Of a stretch of 64,000 bases of DNA, positions 36,401 through 48,618 are shown piece by piece. Source of the DNA: Oenanthe sinensis (taxonomy: Eukaryota; Streptophyta; Magnoliopsida; Apiales; Apiaceae); NCBI GenBank assembly GCA_028671895.1, contig CM053800.1, forward strand, positions 26,061,886-26,125,885. Direction: 5' to 3'. The notes beneath the pieces are model-generated. The model saw only the letters and a list, made by a program, of their open reading frames with translations. It ran no database searches and was not told where the DNA came from. Position 1 is the first letter of the stretch; each line of letters opens with the position of its first letter. The translations under genes were made by a program, and so were the position numbers.

Positions 36401-36659
36401 ATGGACTTGCGTTGAACAAAATTCCAATATTCTGCGACAACACAAGTACAATAGCCATCTCCAACAATCTTGTACAACACTCAAGAACCAAGCATATTGA
36501 CATCAGGTATCACTTCATCCGAGAGCATGTCATGAATGAAATGTGGTGTTACATTTTGTACCATTAAAAGATCAAATAGCCGATATCTTCACGAAACCAC
36601 TTGATGAATCCACTTTCTCTAAGTTGGTTAGTGAACTAGGGATGTTAAACAATGACTAA
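33437..36659 (+). pseudogene. pol: Element H pol: protease, integrase, RT, RNase H
   Basis: Pol begins right after TGCAGGG (33432-33438). In order: protease IWILDSGSSRHMTGD near 33462; pre-integrase HKKLSHLNFKTMNSL and CEACQKGKSKK; integrase with VIVDDFTKYTWV, AIRSDNGTEFKN and GVVERKNRT; an N/D/G-rich linker at 34760-34990; RT with KWVYRNKLDGDG, YQMDVKIAFLNGELEEE and YVDD at 35716-35727; RNase H with YTDSDYAG and DNTSTIAISNN; end at TAA 36657-36659. Defects visible: TAA just before the catalytic glutamate motif of integrase (34337), TAG at 35024 and 35210, a one-base loss near 35525, TAA near 35846, and a frameshift near 36538. Confidence 0.93.
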
Positions 36660-37441
36660 TTTTTTTATTTTTGTTGCTAGGAATTAATTTAAGCTCATAA
36701 ATATTAAATGTTTATATTTAAAGAATTTATCAGACTTGAATTAATAAAGTCCTAGGGCTTATGAATTTCGGAAAATTATCTCAAGATTAAATTAATATTC
36801 TTAATAGATAATTATTTCAATTATAGCATAAATATTTTTAATTTAAATTAAGCATTTTATGTATTTATTCATTTGTTTTTCTAATTATTATTATAAATTA
36901 ATAATAATTATGTTATTAATTAATTAATTAATTTATTCATTAAATTAATTCTAGTATTGAGTTAATTTAATTCCTAAATTAATTAGAACAATTGATAATA
37001 TAAATAATTATTATATGTACTTAATAATTTAGCTATATGTAAATTATTACTTGTAAATATTTATTATGTCTTTATTAATTAAATCTAATTTTCGAATAAG
37101 ATTTTCATTATTTTATCTCAAATATTAGAAACAATTAATAATATACATATATATTGTGTTCTTATTATTTTATTTTATGTTATTTAAAACTCAGTATAAC
37201 TTTGTGTTGAAGTACTTAGCTCGGCATGACTTATTTAAAAAGAAAACCCGGCATGACTTTTTTGTTTTATAAGAAGTCATACCGAGTAATCCCCAAATAA
37301 GTCATATCGACAGTTTTTTTAAATAAAAAAAAACTCGGTATGACTCTTTAATAAGTCATACCGACCATTTCAAGTTATTTTACTTTCAGCTTTTCTTTTT
37401 AAGTCATACTCAATTTAATTATTATACACACACTCCTGCGT

Positions 37442-37473
<32 letters not shown>

Positions 37474-37849
37474 GCTTGATAGAACTTCAACAAAATCTTT
37501 AAATTTCTGTTCTTAATTAACTGCTATCAATTGCTTGTTTGATTAATACAAGTAATTTCACTTGCTAGTTTGGTTAATCTTGTCTGATTTAAACGAGGTG
37601 TTTCCCGATTTTTATAAAATTGAACCGAGTTGACTGGGTTGTGAGTATTGTAGAACCGATTTTGCTGAGTCAGTGATGATTAAGGACTGAGTTAATTGAT
37701 TTTGTGAGTAAATCTTATTGGGTTGTTTTCTTGCAATTAGGGTTTCAAATAGTTTGGGTGTTTTTTTCAAATTTAGTGGTGTGTTTGGTAATAATTGGTA
37801 AAATTAATTAAGTGGATTAATTAATTAAGATTATTTTTAATCTTGAAAA
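36660..37849 (+). promoter_or_regulatory. Spacer between H pol and env-like gene, with LTR-type motif array
   Basis: A 1.2-kb noncoding, AT-rich spacer. At about 37195-37400 it carries CGGCATGACTTATT, AAGTCATACCGAG and CGGTATGACTC motifs matching the LTR array. It is followed by an AC-dinucleotide run at 37443-37473 and about 380 nt to the env-like ATG. The corresponding spacer in E (26504-27606) has the same order. This looks like a separate regulatory block for the third gene, an inference from motif sharing and position. Confidence 0.5.
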
Positions 37850-40800
37850 ATGGCTGGTTTTTGCGAAATTGTTAAGACTAATTTTATCGGATTTTTAAAT
37901 CCGGAGAATTGTACAGTTGCAAAGTTTAGACCCTGGATTATTTTCATGAACGAACACTCATTGGTCAGAACTGCCATTACCCTAGACACTCCTTTACAGA
38001 CTCTCGCATTAAGGGCATTATACAGCACTGCTAGAAATAGATCAACTGGAGCCAGAGTGCAATTCTCATTCACCATTGGGGAACGTGAATATATGGTAAC
38101 TGAAGATGATGTGAATAGAATTCTGCAATTCCCTTGGGACAACTTTGTTGACCCACCTACAGTTCCAGAAATTCTTGAGTTCTTTAATGCTATACAGTAC
38201 CAGGGTGAAATCAATTTGGTAAGATTGACTAAGTCAAAGTTAATACATGAGTGGGACTATTTCTTCGACACACTGGCTAAGGTGTTTGCACCTACAACAA
38301 AGAGCAACTTCAACAATATTTCTTCTCTGCTACAGATCATAGGATTTTCAGTGACTCACAATAGAAGAATAAATTTTGGGAAGTTGGTGCTGAAAGAAAT
38401 AATCAAGAAAATAGGTAAGCCAGAAAGAAGGGAACAGAATGTACAAGTCTACTATCCAAGGTTCCTAATGCTGTTCATGAATGACTTGTTGGTGGATGAA
38501 GATAAAGCCTTATTTCAGAACAGTCCAGTACAAGCATCTCCATCTACACAGAATGCTCTGTTTGCAAGGCTCAACAACAATCCCAGATTTGAGAATGTGC
38601 CAGTGGTGAGACCAAACTACATGGGTCAGATCTTAGATCAAATTGCCAACCCAGAACAGGCTCAGCAAGTACCAGAACAAGAACCGGAAGAAGTGCCAAT
38701 GGAAACTGATCATACAGTGCAGCTACTACTTGAAGCTGCACAACATGCAGAACAAGAAGCTCAGGAATATCATGTAATATCTCAAACCCTAGCTTCTAAT
38801 TTCCTATCTATAAGTATAGCAACTACACTTTTAGATTTATCTGTGGCGGACTATGATTGTGGTTTTACACTTCAGGACATTGGCCATTGAACCTGAAAAT
38901 ACCATTGAACCTGAAAACACACAGGTTCAAACCTAGGCTGAGTTAGAGCCCCAAACAGTTTCTCATTCACCTTCCTCAATCAGTCATATTCGAAAAAGGA
39001 AGAAACCTATTAGAAAAGTTAGGGGGAGAAGTGTAAGTGCAAGTGAACCCGCAGCTCTGTCTCCACCAACAAAATGATCGAGATCAGAACCTGAGACAAC
39101 TGCAGACTCATCCTTTTCCTCTCAGTGGGATATGGATTTTGAAACGGTTATCCAAGAATCTCTAGATACACTCGATCAAACGGGTGATTCTATTCGCCGA
39201 ACAGCCACGGCATCCGATTCAGATTCAGATTCCCGCACACTGCTAGCTCTCACACTAGCAGGACCTCCACTTGCAGAAACACTATCACATGAGGGAACAT
39301 TTATTGAAGAAAATGTTTTTGATAAAAACTCATCGGATGCCACATATGTTGTGGACCATGACATTTTAGATGCAGTGCAACATCAGTTACCCTCAGAGGA
39401 ACTAAGGGGCATCACAGACTCTCAAGAGCCACTCAATACATTGTCTAAGGTGGTAACCCCCCTGGATTTCTTTCATCCAGTTCTCTTACGAGAAAGTCTC
39501 GAATCCACTAGTGGGGTTTGAGAGGCAACCACTCTTTAGAGAGAGATGGGGCTCCATTCACGGAGCAGCTACGTCAGTAGCGGAGCCACTTCAAGTAAAA
39601 CTTGTTGAGGACATGCCTTCAAAGGCTTCAGAAGAGCATTTCGACTCTTCAACTGCTTTAGTGGTATATACAGGTACAACATCTGGATCTGGAGAAGATA
39701 AGGAGCTAAACACGAGTGATGTGAGGCAAACACTGAGCGATACACATGCACGTAGTGATAGTCCAAACAAGAGTGCAAGTGAGGTGAGTGCACACATACA
39801 GTGAATTCATGTTAAAAATGGAAGCTCTCCAAAAACAGATGCAGATTGTTCAAACTGAAATAAATAAAGGGAAAGAACAAGCAGAAATCAAGTCTTCCTC
39901 TGTAACTGAACAGCTGTCAATCATAAGAAAGGATGTTGATAATGTCAAGACAAATGTATTAATCAAAACTCAAAACATCCAGGATGTTCAGAAGTTGATT
40001 GCTGATGACATGAATGAGATTTCTAATTTAAATGAAAGAATTGATGATGTGGAAAGAAATTTAACCAAAAGAATTCGTATAAATGAAGAAATCTCCTCAG
40101 CAAGATTCAACAAGTTAGATGATGGAATGGAACATCTCAATGAAGGTATGAAGCAGGTCTTCTTGGCCATTGCAAATCTCAGTAAATCTTTAAATGCTTC
40201 AAAACCTATAGAGGATCCCTCAACTAAGGGGGAGAAAGGAATAGCTGAAGAAGAAGGGGCTACTAGCAAAGGAAAAGAAAAACTGTACTCTAAGGAAGAT
40301 CAATTTCAGACATATATTCCAGAGGAACAGTACTATCAACAAGAACAACTCATTGATGAGGTAAGTATTGAAAATCAAGGTTTCAATCCTGACTACTGCA
40401 GAGCTGAAGACGAAGCTGTCTTTGATGATGAATTTCTATTGCCAAAAGAAAAAGAGCATGATCCTGCCTATGAAGAGGCAATAAGGAAGCTGAAAGAAGA
40501 TATCAAGGCAAGCCATGCCAAAACTATTAATTTAAAAGCTCTAATCAAGGAAAGAACCCAAGCTGAAAGAGAGGCAAGCTTAGAAAAATAGAAGCTTTGG
40601 GCCTTAGCAGTAAAGAAGAAAAAGCAAGATATTGAGATGAAGATAGGGGACAGATGGGATGCAGCAAGGAAAGTCCCAGATAAAATTCAGCAAGGTCCCT
40701 TTGAAGATAGACAAATGCTTTCAGTTATCAAAGGTCTTGAAGATTCAAATAATAATCTGGATAACTTCATGAAGGCATTAAAGGAAAAAGTTGATTATAT

Positions 40801-41443
40801 CACTATCCTAGTGGATCACATTCTTGAAGACTGGAAACTACTAGTCTACACTCACTGGAATGGAACAATCAGAGTATCTTTGGAATTCTTCCGAAAGAGA
40901 TCTCTATCAGTGATATGGGTTCTGTTAAACAAAGTAAAGAGAAGCTCAGAAGAAAATGAACTACTCAGGGACAGACTCAGAGAAATAGCAACAGCTGCTA
41001 GTCCTCAGATCTTACTTGATCCTCATGAAGTGAGATTTTTCACAAACAAGTTGTATCAAATCATGAAGCTAGATGAGGAATCTTTAAAGGGTTACACGAT
41101 GAGGTATATGATCCAAGTTGAAAGGATGTTGAGATCAAAAGGATTCAGATCCCAAGCCAAGCTAGATGCTGCACAGAAAATCAGGAACTACTGTTTATCC
41201 AGAAACATCAAATCTTACATTAGGCAAATGCCAAAGATAGATTCCACACAGCCATATGATGTACAACAAGAAACAGTAGATCCTATTGAAGAGGAAGTCA
41301 TGTTTCAGCTAGCAAATGCTGAACAGAGAAGATTGTATGGAGAGTCAACCGCAACTCTGGCTGAAACTGAAGAGGTACCCAGAACACCTGTGCATATGAG
41401 TTCTAATCTAGAAGAAGGTGAATTGGATACCACCGAAGACTGA
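37850..41443 (+). pseudogene. Env-like gene of element H
   Basis: Third gene, starting at ATG 37850 (MAGFCEIVKTNFIGF), about 1,197 codons to the TGA at 41441-41443. The intact first 346 codons include RPWIIFMNEHSL, FTIGEREYMVTEDDV, NNISSLLQIIGFSV and VVRPNYMGQILDQIANPE. Then come an acidic, serine-rich middle (ATASDSDSDSRTL) and a coiled-coil-like C-terminal half (SNLNERIDDVERNLTKRIR, KEDIKASHAKTINLKALIK). A duplicated 20-bp stretch at about 38884-38923 breaks the frame, with further shifts near 39520 and 39800 and a TAG at 40589. No convincing signal peptide or membrane span is visible. Two polypurine-like AGGGGGAGA sequences lie inside it (39022 and 40230). Confidence 0.82.
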
Positions 41444-41663
41444 AATCTTAGATAGGTCAAGATAGAAACTATGATTACATTTGTTCAGTATTAGAGGAAC
41501 AACTATCTTGTACTTATCTTTTATGTATGAATCTGGAAAATTGTTAAATATAAAACCAGAACTTTTGTTTATTATTTACAAGTTCTTACATGTCGTATTT
41601 ACTTTCTTAGTTTTTAATTGAGTTATCCTCTAGGAATTTGTGTGTTAAATGTTTAACAACAAA
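41444..41663 (+). other. H 3' untranslated stretch
   Basis: About 220 nt between the env-like stop and the polypurine tract, without coding capacity. It matches the equivalent stretch right of the E 3' LTR (22743-22940, reversed). Confidence 0.7.
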
Positions 41664-41674
41664 TAGGGGGAGAT
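41664..41674 (+). other. Polypurine tract of H
   Basis: TAGGGGGAGAT abuts the TG that begins the 3' LTR, for plus-strand priming. Confidence 0.88.
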
Positions 41675-42973
41675 TGAAAGGCATATGACTAGGCCTATTT
41701 ATAATAATTAGATGACAACTCAACTCAATCTAGAAACAGTGGTAAATAATAAATATCTAACAGGAATCAAGACGAAGACAGTCAACTAGTCACAGAGAAT
41801 CAAAAGAATCAGAAGTACTCAGTTGAATCTGCTACTTAACACTGAAGAAGTTCATTAATATGTTCAAGCGTCAGTGAAGAATAAATAGTAGTAGTTCATA
41901 AGAATTCAGAAGATTCAGAAGATTTCAAAGTGCCTACTACGCAAAGATTCCAAGAAAAGAGGATAGACAGTAAAGCTTAGAAAGGACAGAAGGCCACAGC
42001 TTAAAAAGTTAATAATTGAAGAATATTTATTAGTATGACACAAATGAACCAGACAGTACATTTGTGTGTCAACAATAATAATATTTATTCTTCAGTTAGC
42101 TTAAGTGGTTTTGTGACTGAAGACAAATCAAAGACGGGAAGTCTTCAAGGGTGATAAAAATAGTATTTTAATTATACTAACAGTAGTTAATTTACTATTT
42201 AATTGATCTAATTAAATTAATTCAAGTTGAATTTAATTTAATTAATAAATTACCTAATTAAATTAAGTAGAATTAATTTATTACAAAAGAAAATGAATTA
42301 ATATGACTTATAATATAAGTCATACCGAATTATGACTTATAATAATAAGTCATACCGAGTTTTGACTTAAAAATAAGTCATACTGACTTATTTTTAAATA
42401 AGTCATACCGACTTATTGATTAGATAAGTCATACCGATTTTCTGATTATTAAAATAAGTCATTCTGATTTATTTTATTAAAAAGAAAATTCGAATATGAC
42501 TTTAAGATAAGTCATGCCGAATTTTGAAGAGTCATATCAACAGAAATAAGTCTCTCCCTGCCTTTTTAAGAGTCATACAAGGGTTATTTCTTGTCTTTCA
42601 AGAGTCATACAAGCTTTACAACCTCTATAAATATGAGGTATTGGCTTCATATTTCAGCGTCGTTCAAACATTCAAATTCAGAAATTTGTATGCATTGTAA
42701 TATTCACAGATTTTTGTGCTTAGTTTGGAATATAAATTGTTAATCCCGAACAAGTCATGTCAAAATCATTCTAGACAATTTATCAGATACAAACATTATT
42801 CATTATATTAATTCTGTAATACTTTTGAAGTTAAAATCAAATATTCTACTTGAACAGTATTTCACCTAAATTAATATTTCAGGATTAAAATTAACTTTAT
42901 ATTATTAATCCGAATTTGCGAGTAAGTTTAGATATTGCATTCAACCCCCCTTCTACAATATCAGGGACCAACA
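41675..42973 (+). repeat. 3' LTR of element H
   Basis: A 1299-bp LTR, similar to the 5' copy but with visible substitutions and small indels (for example near 42540-42615), so the two copies are older than those of C or G. It ends CAGGGACCAACA. Confidence 0.93.
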
Positions 42974-43196
42974 ATTAGCATCAGAGCTGGTTGATATAAT
43001 AAATATCAGATCCGAACCAAATATTCTGCAACTCATATAGATGTCAAAAAATATTTTTAATTAGAAATAATTTTTTATTTGAAAGATTTTTTTTAAATTT
43101 ATTTCTGATCAAAAATTAAAATATTTTTTTGAAACACTTAACCTTTAATCTTATTTAAAGATGAGTACACAAAAGGTAACGAGCATCAAAATTCCA
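42974..43196 (+). other. Extra primer site, leader and gag start after the H 3' LTR
   Basis: Immediately after the 3' LTR the sequence repeats the post-LTR region of H: a primer-binding site variant (TTAGCATCAGAGC), about 170 nt of leader, and ATG at 43161 with 12 gag codons (MSTQKVTSIKIP). It then switches at a shared CCA to the minus-strand pol of E. A simple insertion would have ended at 42973. About 35 bp of E sequence next to this junction is also present, with about four mismatches, left of 29447. Confidence 0.85.
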
Positions 43197-44643
43197 GTAT
43201 TTTCATTGTTTCCACCACCATTACCTGGATCATTATCATCATTATTGTCATCTCCTGTTGCAACCTCAGGTCCTTCTTCGTCATGAGAATTTGAGTCTGG
43301 ATAATTATTAAATTTCAATGACTCAGAAGGATCTTCACTTTGGATACTTGGGAGTTTAGTGTCATCAAAAGTAACATTGTCACTTTCCTGTACGTGGTGC
43401 TGATCAATTATGTATACCCTATATGCTCTTCTTAAATATCCGACAAAAATAGCTTCATGTGCCTTGGCCTCGAACTTGCCACGATGCTCATCTCCATCCT
43501 TTAGCACATAGCATTTAGCTCTAAATACATGAAAGTACTTTTGAGTAGGTTTCTTGTCAACCATTAATTCATAGGGAGTTTTCATATGATCTTTGTTGAT
43601 CAGAGTTCGATTCTGGGTATAACATGTTGTGTTAACTTCTTCAGCCCAAAAGTAGATAGGTAAATCTGATTCACTTAACATAGTTCTTGCAGCTTCAATC
43701 AAGGTTCGATTCTTCCTTTCTACAACTCCATTCTGTTGCGGAGTTCTTGGTGCTGAGTATTGTCTCGTTATCCCTTTGTCTGAGCAGAAATCAATCAGAA
43801 CTTCATTCTTGAATTCTGTACCATTATCTGACCTGATTGCCCTGAAAAATAATTTTGAATCCAACTCTATCAGTTTTACATGATCAATCACCAACTGTGT
43901 AGTTTCATCTTTAGAGTTTAAGAATAAAACCCACGTATATTTGGTGAAGTCATCAACAATCACTAAGGCATATTTCTTTCTGGACATAGACAAAATATTG
44001 ACTAGACCAAATAAATCCATATGAAGCAGTTGCAGTGGTTCAGTGATATTCGTAGTGTCTGTTCCTTTTTGAGTTGCTTTCTGTGACTTCCTTTTTTGAC
44101 ATGCCTCACACAATCCTTCTTGTGTAAATTCCATTGGAGGCAGTCCTCTCACCAAATCCCTCTTGACTAGAGAGTTCTTTGTTTTGAAGTTCAAGTGTGA
44201 GAGTTTCTTGTGCCATAGCCAGCTTTCTTCTGAAGAAGCCTTTGAATAAAAACAGTTTGCTTCATCTTCAGTTCCTGAGTTGAGATCTACTACGTACAAG
44301 TTTCCTTTCCTTACTCCACGCAAGGCTAGTCTGTCGTCTTTAGAATGAGCTATTAAACACCTTTATTTGATGAAGTTTACTTTGTAACCTTTATCACAAA
44401 ATTGACTGACACTGAGTAGATTGTGCTTAAGTCCTTCCACTAAAGAGACGTTTTCAATGATAACATTTCCAGTATTTAACTTGCCATATCCCGTAGTCAT
44501 TCCTTTGTTGTTATCTCCAAAGGTGACAATTGGGCCAGCTCTTTCAACCACGTCTGATAGCAGGGCTCTATCTCCGGTCATATGCCTTGAAGATCCACTG
44601 TCCAGGATCCATATAACTCGGTTTACCTGTTTAACTCCCTGCA
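43197..44643 (-). pseudogene. pol: Element E pol, 5' part: protease, pre-integrase, integrase
   Basis: Reading leftwards from the TGCAGGG at 44643-44637: protease with VIWILDSGSSRHMTGD; a stop near 44360; pre-integrase HKKLSHLNFKTKNSL and CEACQKRKSQK; integrase with VIVDDFTKYTWV, AIRSDNGTEFKN and GVVERKNRTLIE, keeping the D, D, E residues; FWAEEVNTTCYTQNRTL; then an acidic N/D/G linker that ends at the H junction. Apart from the stop, 44323-43197 is one open frame. The rest of pol continues at 29446. Confidence 0.92.
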
Positions 44644-44674
44644 CAGATCAAATGGATTAAATCGTCTTCGGAGC

Positions 44675-47097
44675 CTAAAATTGATTGGGCCTGACATACT
44701 TAAAGAATTGGCCTTTGTCAGCTTTGACAACAGATCCTTTTCGAATAACAACATTATCTTCCTTGACTGTTCCTACCTTCTTATAGATAGTCTCAACAGC
44801 TTTCTGTTTAGACTTAGGAATATAAGATTCCATCTTGGGAGATAAAGGACTTGCAGTCTTGGATTTTGCATATTTATTATTGATGTGTTGTCTAGGCGTC
44901 ATGTTATCTTTATTACCAATCATGCGTTTGAAATAAGCAGTCATAGCATTAAAAGCACATAACATACAATTTAAAATACCACATGGTTTATGGCATACAT
45001 CAATTATAGGCATGTTATTCACAACAGTAGGTGACTTAACAGTTTGTGTCTTAACAGTTTCTACTTCAACCTTTTCAGCAAATTTAAAGTTTTCACTAGA
45101 ATGAAATATGTTGTTACTGTTCCTACTATTCACAAAGGAATTGGGTCTGTTAGGTTTGTTCTTTAAGTCTTTAACACTTATACCAGGATTGGGGAAAGCA
45201 GAGGTTCTCACATCTTTCACTGATGTCTTGGGTACAGTCATTTCTTGTTGGACATTAACTCTTTTTATGTCCTTAGCAAGTTCCTCTCTTTTCTTTTCTT
45301 CCTCGACATCCTCTAACTTCATTTCATATTGAATAAGTATAGAGCTCTCCAGGATTGGTTCTGCTATAGGGGATATGAAAAGAGGTTTAGGTGTGTCCTT
45401 AACAACATGTGGGATACCCCTTTCTTCAGTACTTTTTCTGAAAGGGGTTATGTTGCTCGTCTTTCCTACAGATTGATTATATTCATAGCCTATTCCAACT
45501 TTACCATTTATTTCCTGTTGGTCAACTAGATCTTTTACAATGTAAGAGGAATGTTTATAGGCAAGACACTTTTTCTGTTCCTCTACAATCTGGTTTCTGA
45601 GATAGGCCTCAACCTTGACATAACAACTAACTCTATTAACCTGAAAAGCTAGGTCCTCAGTCAGTTTTATATTTCTGGTTTTTAACAATTTTAAAATATC
45701 ATTCTCATCAGTTAATTCTTTAATTCTGAGACGTAGTTTGTTAACCCTATCTCTGGTGTCGTCCAATTCTTTTCCTAATAGTTTGAACATTTTAGGGCAT
45801 GCGGGATCTACCTCTTTTCCTCCTGCCCGAGGTGGAGACACTAATCCATCTGATGAAGCCATAAGAACAAGATTTCCTAGCTCTTCTTCCTCATCATTGT
45901 CTGAGTCATCCCAGCTCTTGCCCTCTGCTAGATAGGACTTCCCTTGATGCTTCTTTACTAAGGCATCATACTTCTCCTTGAGGTCTTCATAAGACTCTTT
46001 CTTCTTTCCTTGCTTTGGCCTTTTGCACTCTGTTGCAAAGTGGCCAAGCTCATTGCAGTTGAAGCAACGAAACTTGCTTCTGTCAACCAAGCCGGTCTTG
46101 TACCCCTTTTTGACACAGCTGTGGAGGAACCTCCTCTTTGAAACCTTCCAAAATTAGGTTTCTGTCTGAAGGAGGAGTTCCTTTTGAATCTCATGTTGCC
46201 AAACTTCCTGGCAACCATAGGTAGAGATTCATCTTCCAGCTGATCTAGTTCTTCCAAAGTGTAGAACTCACCGTCTTCTCTGTTAACTGAAGTATGTCCA
46301 AATTCTGGAACCACATACTCCACTGTACTGTTAGAAGGTGCAACAGCCTTCACTTCTTTCTTCTCTGGTGCTTCCACTATCAGTGCTTTGGATGAACTTA
46401 TAACATTACCTCTGCCGTAGGTCTCTCTGGTCTGAATTTGTTCTAATTCATAGGTCTTCAGTACTCCATAGAGTCTCTCTAGGGTAACCTCTTTCTTGTC
46501 CCTAGATTCCCGGATTGCCGCAATCCTATGTTCCAAATGCTCTGGCAGGGTCAGTAAGAACTTCCTATTGACCTCCTGGTTCAAGTAATACTTCCCGTTT
46601 AGATTGAGCTCATTTATCAATTTATTCAATCTATGAAACACCTCAGAGATACCCTCACCAGGGTTGGATCTAAACTGTTCGTACTGGGAAGTCAGAATCT
46701 CCAATCTATTCTCTTTGACTTCTTCAGTCCCTTCATTTATAATCTCTATAGTATCCCAGATTTGCTTGGCGGTCTTGCAGTTGACCACATGATTGTACAT
46801 GACATAGTCTAGGGATTCTATCAGTATAAGCTTGAGGTTATTGTCCAGGGATACAACTTCCTTTTCTTCATCGTTGTAGTCTGCCGGACTTTTTGGAACC
46901 TGTCTATGAGGAATTACGACCCCATCTACCTCGTGTTCGAGAATAACTGTTATTGGAGGTTCAATGCCTTTTTCTAAGATCAAGACATATTTGGGATTGG
47001 CGATGCCAATAAATAACTGCATCTTGTGCTTCCATAGGTTATAATGATCTTTGTCGAATGATGGAATTTTGATGCTCGTTACCTTTTATGTACTCAT
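44675..47097 (-). pseudogene. gag: Element E gag
   Basis: The initiating ATG at 47097 is followed by a TAA at the fourth codon, where H has CAA, so translation from this start is blocked. The rest matches H gag: MQLFIGIANPKYVLIL, SNPGEGISEVFHRLNKL, the zinc knuckle CFNCNELGHFATEC at about 46030-46072 and the extension to FFKYVRPNQF. A frameshift near 46100 separates the first part (47022-45958) from the second (46090-44675). An early stop at 44673 shortens the end relative to H. Confidence 0.92.
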
Positions 47098-47307
47098 CTT
47101 TAAATAAGATTAAAAGTTAAGTGTTTCAAAAAATATTTTAATTTTTGACCTAAAACAATTTTTGATCAGAAATAAAAATTTTTTTAAAAAAATTATTTCG
47201 AATAAAAAATTATTTCGAATTAAAAATAAAATTTTTAGATCTGAATGAGTTGCAAAATATTTGGTTCGGATCTGATATTTAATATATCAACCAGCTCTTA
47301 TACCAAT
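47098..47307 (-). other. E leader and primer-binding site
   Basis: Noncoding leader, U/A-rich. The primer-binding site at 47294-47305 reads TGGTATAAGAGC on the element strand, one base from the tRNA-Met match, next to the LTR end at 47308. Confidence 0.82.
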
Positions 47308-48618
47308 TGTTGGTCCCTGATATTGTAGAAGGGGGGTTGAATACAATATCTAAAATTACTCGCGAATTCGGATTAAGAATATAAAGTTAATTTTAATCCT
47401 GAAATATTAATAGGTGAAATACTGTTCAAGTAGAATATTTGATTTTAACTTGAAAAGTATTACAGAATTAATATAGTGAATAGTGTTTATATCTGATAAA
47501 TTGTCTAGAATGATTTTGACATGACTTGTTCGGGTTTAACAATTTATATTCCAAACTAAGCACAGAAATCTGTGAATATTACAATGAATACAAATTTCTG
47601 AATTTGAATGTTTGAACGACCCTGAAATATGAAGCCAACACCTCATATTTAAAGATGTTGTAAAGCTTGTATGACTATTTCATTATGACTATTTCATTAT
47701 GACTCTTGAAAGACAAGAAATAACCCTTGTATGACTCTTGAAAAGGCTGGGCATGACTTATTTCTGTCGGTATGGCTCTTCAAAATTTGGTATGACTTAT
47801 CCTAAAGTCATATTTGAATTTTCTTTTAATTAAATAAATCAGCATGACTTATTTAATAATCAGAAAATCGGTATGACTTATCTTAAAGAACTCGGTATGA
47901 CTTATTCAAACAATAAGTCGGTATGACTTATTTTTTAAGTCAAAACTCGGTATGACTTATTATTATAAGTCATAATTCGGTATGACTTATATTATAAGTC
48001 ATATTAAGTCATTTTCTTTTGTAATAAATTAATTCTACTTAATTAAATTAGTTAATTTATTAATTAAATTAAATTCAACTTGAATTAATTTAATTAGATA
48101 AATTAAAGAATAAATTAAATATCGTTAGTAGAATTAAAATAGTATTTTTATCACCCTTGAAGTCTTCCCGTCTTTGCTTCGTCTTCAGTCATAAAACCAC
48201 TTGAGCTAACTGAAGAATAAATATTATTATTGTTAACACATAAATGTACTGTCTAGTTCATTTGTGTCATACTAATAAATATTCTTCAATTATTAACTTT
48301 TTAAGTTGTGGTCTTCTGTCCTTTCTTTGCTTTACTGTCTTTCCTCTTTTTCTGGAATCTTTGCGTAGTAGGCAATTTCAAATCTTCTGAATCTTATGAA
48401 TTCTTATGAACTACTACTATTTATTTTTCACTGACGCTTGAACATATTAATGAACTTCTTCAGTGTTAAGTAGCAAGTTCAATTGAGTACTTCTGATTTT
48501 TTTGATTCTCTGTGACTAGTTGACTGTCTTCGTCTTGATTCCTGTTTGATATTTATTATTTACCACTGTTTTTAGATTGAGTTGAGTTGTCATCTAATTA
48601 TTACAAATAGGACTAGTC
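47308..48618 (-). repeat. 5' LTR of element E, main part
   Basis: On the plus strand it starts TGTTGGTCCCTGATATTG and runs to 48618, where element G interrupts it. The last bases tagtc are duplicated after G, and the outer 17 bases of the LTR are at 57254-57270. It contains the CGGTATGACTTA array at 47745-48005. Confidence 0.92.

Larger units (their letters stand above)
29447..42973 (+). mobile_element. Element H: Sirevirus-like element with gag, pol and env-like gene
   Basis: A 13.5-kb element in the pol linker of E, same family but opposite orientation. LTRs lie at 29447-30765 (1319 bp) and 41675-42973 (1299 bp). It has a primer-binding site at 30768-30779, gag 30976-33417, pol 33437-36659, a spacer, env-like 37850-41443 and a polypurine tract at 41664-41674. 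The left flank ends ggatc. On the right the LTR is followed not by ggatc but by another primer-binding site, leader and 12 gag codons (42974-43196), so the right junction is abnormal. Several nonsense and frameshift changes are present in each gene. Confidence 0.93.
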
